Source: Clostridia bacterium
GTDB taxonomy: Bacteria > Bacillota > Clostridia > Christensenellales > CAG-138
DNA: 64,000 nucleotides
Direction: 5' to 3'
NCBI GenBank assembly: GCA_017429985.1
Contig: JAFRNW010000042.1
Span: 62,001-126,000, forward strand
Each line of letters begins with the position of its first letter. The stretch's first letter is position 1. Positions 62,719 to 64,000 of this stretch are shown here, piece after piece. The translations under genes were made by a program, and so were the position numbers. The notes beneath the pieces were generated by a model. That model was not told where the DNA came from, ran no database searches, and saw nothing but the letters and a program-made list of their open reading frames with translations.

Positions 62719-62748
62719 TTGCATTTCTTTTAGAATATATGCTACAGT
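62719..62748 (+). promoter_or_regulatory. Promoter before the broken tRNA-Leu
   Basis: TTGCAT (62719-62724) and TACAGT (62743-62748) are separated by 18 bp, 14 bp before the tRNA-like 5' half. Transcripts from here could read into the intact tRNA-Leu. Confidence 0.6.
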
Positions 62749-62762
62749 AAAACACGCGAAAT

Positions 62763-62802
62763 GCCGGAATGATGGAATTGGCAGACGTGGCGGACTCAAA
62801 AT
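62763..62802 (+). pseudogene. 5' half of a tRNA-Leu gene (broken)
   Basis: Forty bases match the start of the intact tRNA-Leu at 62932 except for two positions in the acceptor strand (GCCGGAA against GCCGGTG). The last 33 bases (62770-62802) are identical to 62939-62971. The similarity stops inside the anticodon arm, right after CTCAAAAT. The sequence beyond cannot form the variable arm, T arm or 3' acceptor. A CCC...GGG hairpin with a T run follows (about 62835-62862). It is a tRNA remnant or recombination scar. Confidence 0.85.
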
Positions 62803-62883
62803 TAACTCGGCTCTCCGACGTTTGAGGCCCAAAAAACCCCATGATTTAGGGCTTTTTGAAAACTTCATAACAGCGTTTTTCCT

Positions 62884-62907
62884 AAATCGACCTCCAAATC
62901 GACCTCC
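62884..62907 (+). repeat. Tandem 12-bp repeat AAATCGACCTCC
   Basis: Two exact head-to-tail copies (62884-62895 and 62896-62907) lie between the broken and intact tRNA-Leu. Inverted, imperfect copies (GAGGTCGATT at 63165-63174 and GGAGGTCGG at 63176-63184) lie at the 3' end of the integrase gene. The layout resembles arm-type integrase or excisionase sites. Confidence 0.7.
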
Positions 62908-62931
62908 GATTTCCGAGAAACGAGCAATTTT

Positions 62932-63019
62932 GCCGGTGTGATGGAATTGGCAGACGTGGCGGACTCAAAATCCGCTGGACTAATCATCCGTGTGGGTTCG
63001 AGTCCCACCACCGGCACCA
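62932..63019 (+). tRNA. tRNA-Leu (CAA)
   Basis: An 88-base class II tRNA. The acceptor GCCGGTG pairs with CACCGGC, and the D arm is TGGAATTGGCAGACG-like. The anticodon stem GCGGA / TCCGC has the loop CTCAAAA, giving anticodon CAA for the Leu codon TTG. A long variable arm and the T arm GTGGGTTCGAGTCCCAC follow, and ACCA is encoded. It has no clear promoter directly upstream. Confidence 0.96.
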
Positions 63020-63020
63020 A

Positions 63021-63047
63021 AACCCCAGATTTTCTGGGGTTTTCTGC
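63021..63047 (+). terminator. Terminator of tRNA-Leu
   Basis: AACCCCAG, an ATTTT loop and CTGGGGTTTTCTG. Confidence 0.85.
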
Positions 63048-63109
63048 TGTTTTTAAGCACGAAAACGGCATGTTGATCCGTTACGCTTGCCATCGTCAAA
63101 TCACGGTTT

Positions 63110-64000
63110 TCAGAATTTTCCATCCTTCATTTCTCCAGTAATTACGGGCATTTCCGGACTTTGAGAGGTCGATTCGGAGGTCGGTGAAATCCGTTCGGTG
63201 GCCTTTGAATTCTGAAAAACACCCATGATCGCGTTTGCCGAAGCGACCTTGGACGAGTAATCCAGGTGCGTATAGATATTGCTCGTGGTGGCAATATCGC
63301 TGTGCCCGAGCCACTCCTGAATGTCCTTCAGCGCCACCCCATTCGCATACAGAAGCGTCGCGCAGCTGTGCCGGAGATCGTGAAATCGGATCTGGCGCAG
63401 TCCATGATTCTTCAGAAACTTTGGGAACACCTCCGTCAGATAGTTTGGCTTCATCAGTTCTCCCATTTCATTAACGTAGACATAATCCAAATAGTCTCTG
63501 CAATAACTGGTCCCGCATATTTTGCGATTGATGTTCTGCTTTTCTTTCAGGTTCAGCAGGAACTCTTCAAATGGTGCAACAAGAGGCAGTGTCCGATGAG
63601 AGGACTTTGTTTTGGTGCTGTCCTTCCCGATCAGAACCTCCTTTCCGTTCACCGTCGTTTGAACGACCGTGTGCTGGATGGCGATCGTTTTACGTTCAAA
63701 GTCGATGGCGTCCCATTTGAGACCGATCACCTCGCTGCGACGCAGCCCATAGAATGCGGCAAGGATCACCCCAAGCTCCAGGTTGGTTCCCTTTACAGCC
63801 TCGAATAGTTTTTCCAGCTCTTCCGCCTTATATGGCTTTGTCTGAAACGGGCTTTTGCGCGGACGCTGAACCTTGTCGGCAGGATTGCTCGCGATAAGGT
63901 CCGTTTTGAAGGCGTACTGAAGCGCTTTACGGATGTTCGCATGGCGATGAATGACGGTGTTTGTGCTGACGCGATTGACGTCCATCTCGTATGAATAGTA
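63110..64000 (-). CDS. Tyrosine recombinase / integrase (partial)
   Basis: At least 297 residues; the N terminus runs off the window. The visible part has the end of the core-binding domain, then the catalytic domain. Arg I is in FYGLRRSEVIGLKW, the beta-hairpin Lys in KTKSSHRTLPL, HxxR in FHDLRHSCATL, the second His in WLGHSDIATTS, and the nucleophile Tyr in NIYTHLD. All catalytic residues are present. It matches integrases of phages and integrative conjugative elements of Firmicutes. It sits about 90 bases from tRNA-Leu and points toward it, the usual place at one end of an element integrated at a tRNA gene. Confidence 0.93.
   Translation of the reverse strand, partial: YYSYEMDVNRVSTNTVIHRHANIRKALQYAFKTDLIASNPADKVQRPRKSPFQTKPYKAEELEKLFEAVKGTNLELGVILAAFYGLRRSEVIGLKWDAIDFERKTIAIQHTVVQTTVNGKEVLIGKDSTKTKSSHRTLPLVAPFEEFLLNLKEKQNINRKICGTSYCRDYLDYVYVNEMGELMKPNYLTEVFPKFLKNHGLRQIRFHDLRHSCATLLYANGVALKDIQEWLGHSDIATTSNIYTHLDYSSKVASANAIMGVFQNSKATERISPTSESTSQSPEMPVITGEMKDGKF

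Noticed and set aside
62884..62907. CRISPR array
   Set aside because: Only two adjacent 12-bp copies with no spacers; better explained as recombinase sites. No other array-like repeats were seen in the window.
62865..63071. Open frame on the minus strand across tRNA-Leu with peptide GLEPTRMISPADFESATS
   Set aside because: This peptide is the well-known false translation of a tRNA-Leu antisense strand; the region is a tRNA gene.

Overview
The window is a stretch of chromosome from a moderately GC-rich Gram-positive bacterium, most likely a clostridial Bacillota. The evidence is GGAGG-type ribosome sites, vegetative promoters with 16-18 bp spacers, two T-box leaders in front of tRNA synthetase genes, the Firmicutes order yybS-gdpP-rplI-dnaB, three LytR-CpsA-Psr wall-polymer ligases, a PrsA-like lipoprotein foldase, an NfnAB transhydrogenase, and a clostridial-type SerRS and type-2 IleRS. 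No species can be named from this window alone. Coding density is high, and many neighbouring genes overlap by 1-8 bases (ATGA, TTGA or TAATG joints), which points to translational coupling.

Layout. 1-6.2 kb: the end of argS, then serS, a T-box and ileS, with a small nitroreductase and a DUF554 membrane protein behind ileS. 6.4-8.6 kb (minus): nfnA-nfnB. 8.8-11.3 kb: a cyclase-family hydrolase, a membrane-anchored SH3 protein and a SpoIID-like protein. 11.5-19.4 kb (minus): T-box-metG-tatD-yybS-gdpP-rplI-dnaB. 19.5-25.1 kb: pth, mfd and a PrsA-like lipoprotein. 25.3-30 kb: glnS, gltX and a C69 dipeptidase. 30-30.9 kb: a scar where an ISL3-type transposase remnant abuts a gene lacking its 5' end. 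31.2-32.7 kb: ychF and a dCMP-type deaminase. 32.8-35.3 kb (minus): rsmA and an LCP protein. 35.5-45 kb: an RNA-modification and sugar-metabolism block (a methyltransferase, a polytopic membrane protein, a double-domain RluA pseudouridine synthase, TcdA, phosphoglucomutase, TypA, DUF2804 and a HAD phosphatase). 45-48.5 kb (minus): two more LCP paralogues. 48.7-51 kb: a three-gene envelope operon (GT2-GtrA fusion, phosphodiester-glycosidase-like protein, small membrane protein). 51-59.8 kb: mostly minus-strand metabolic and RNA genes (gdhA, a Cys-rich small protein, a YgjP-like protease, rlmI, a beta-lactamase-like hydrolase, an amidohydrolase, an MntR-type regulator, a nucleotidyltransferase and surE). 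59.9-62.7 kb: tRNA-Val, a voltage-gated K+ channel with an altered selectivity filter, and an anchored GH3 glycosidase. 62.7-64 kb: a broken tRNA-Leu, an intact tRNA-Leu(CAA) and a tyrosine integrase running off the window, which I read as the edge of an integrated element.

Functional themes. One theme is translation: five complete aminoacyl-tRNA synthetases, Pth, L9, TypA, YchF, RsmA, several RNA modifiers and two tRNAs. A second is envelope polymer assembly: three LCP ligases, GT2-GtrA, phosphoglucomutase, a sugar nucleotidyltransferase, GH3, SH3 and SpoIID-like proteins. The accessory signal is concentrated at the ISL3 scar and the tRNA-Leu/integrase end. I see no complete novel defence or mobile system. 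The most interesting items are the double RluA protein, the shared C-terminal module and cysteines of the LCP trio, the K+ channel filter, the unusual metG T-box and the duplicated tRNA-Leu 5' half with nearby tandem repeats.
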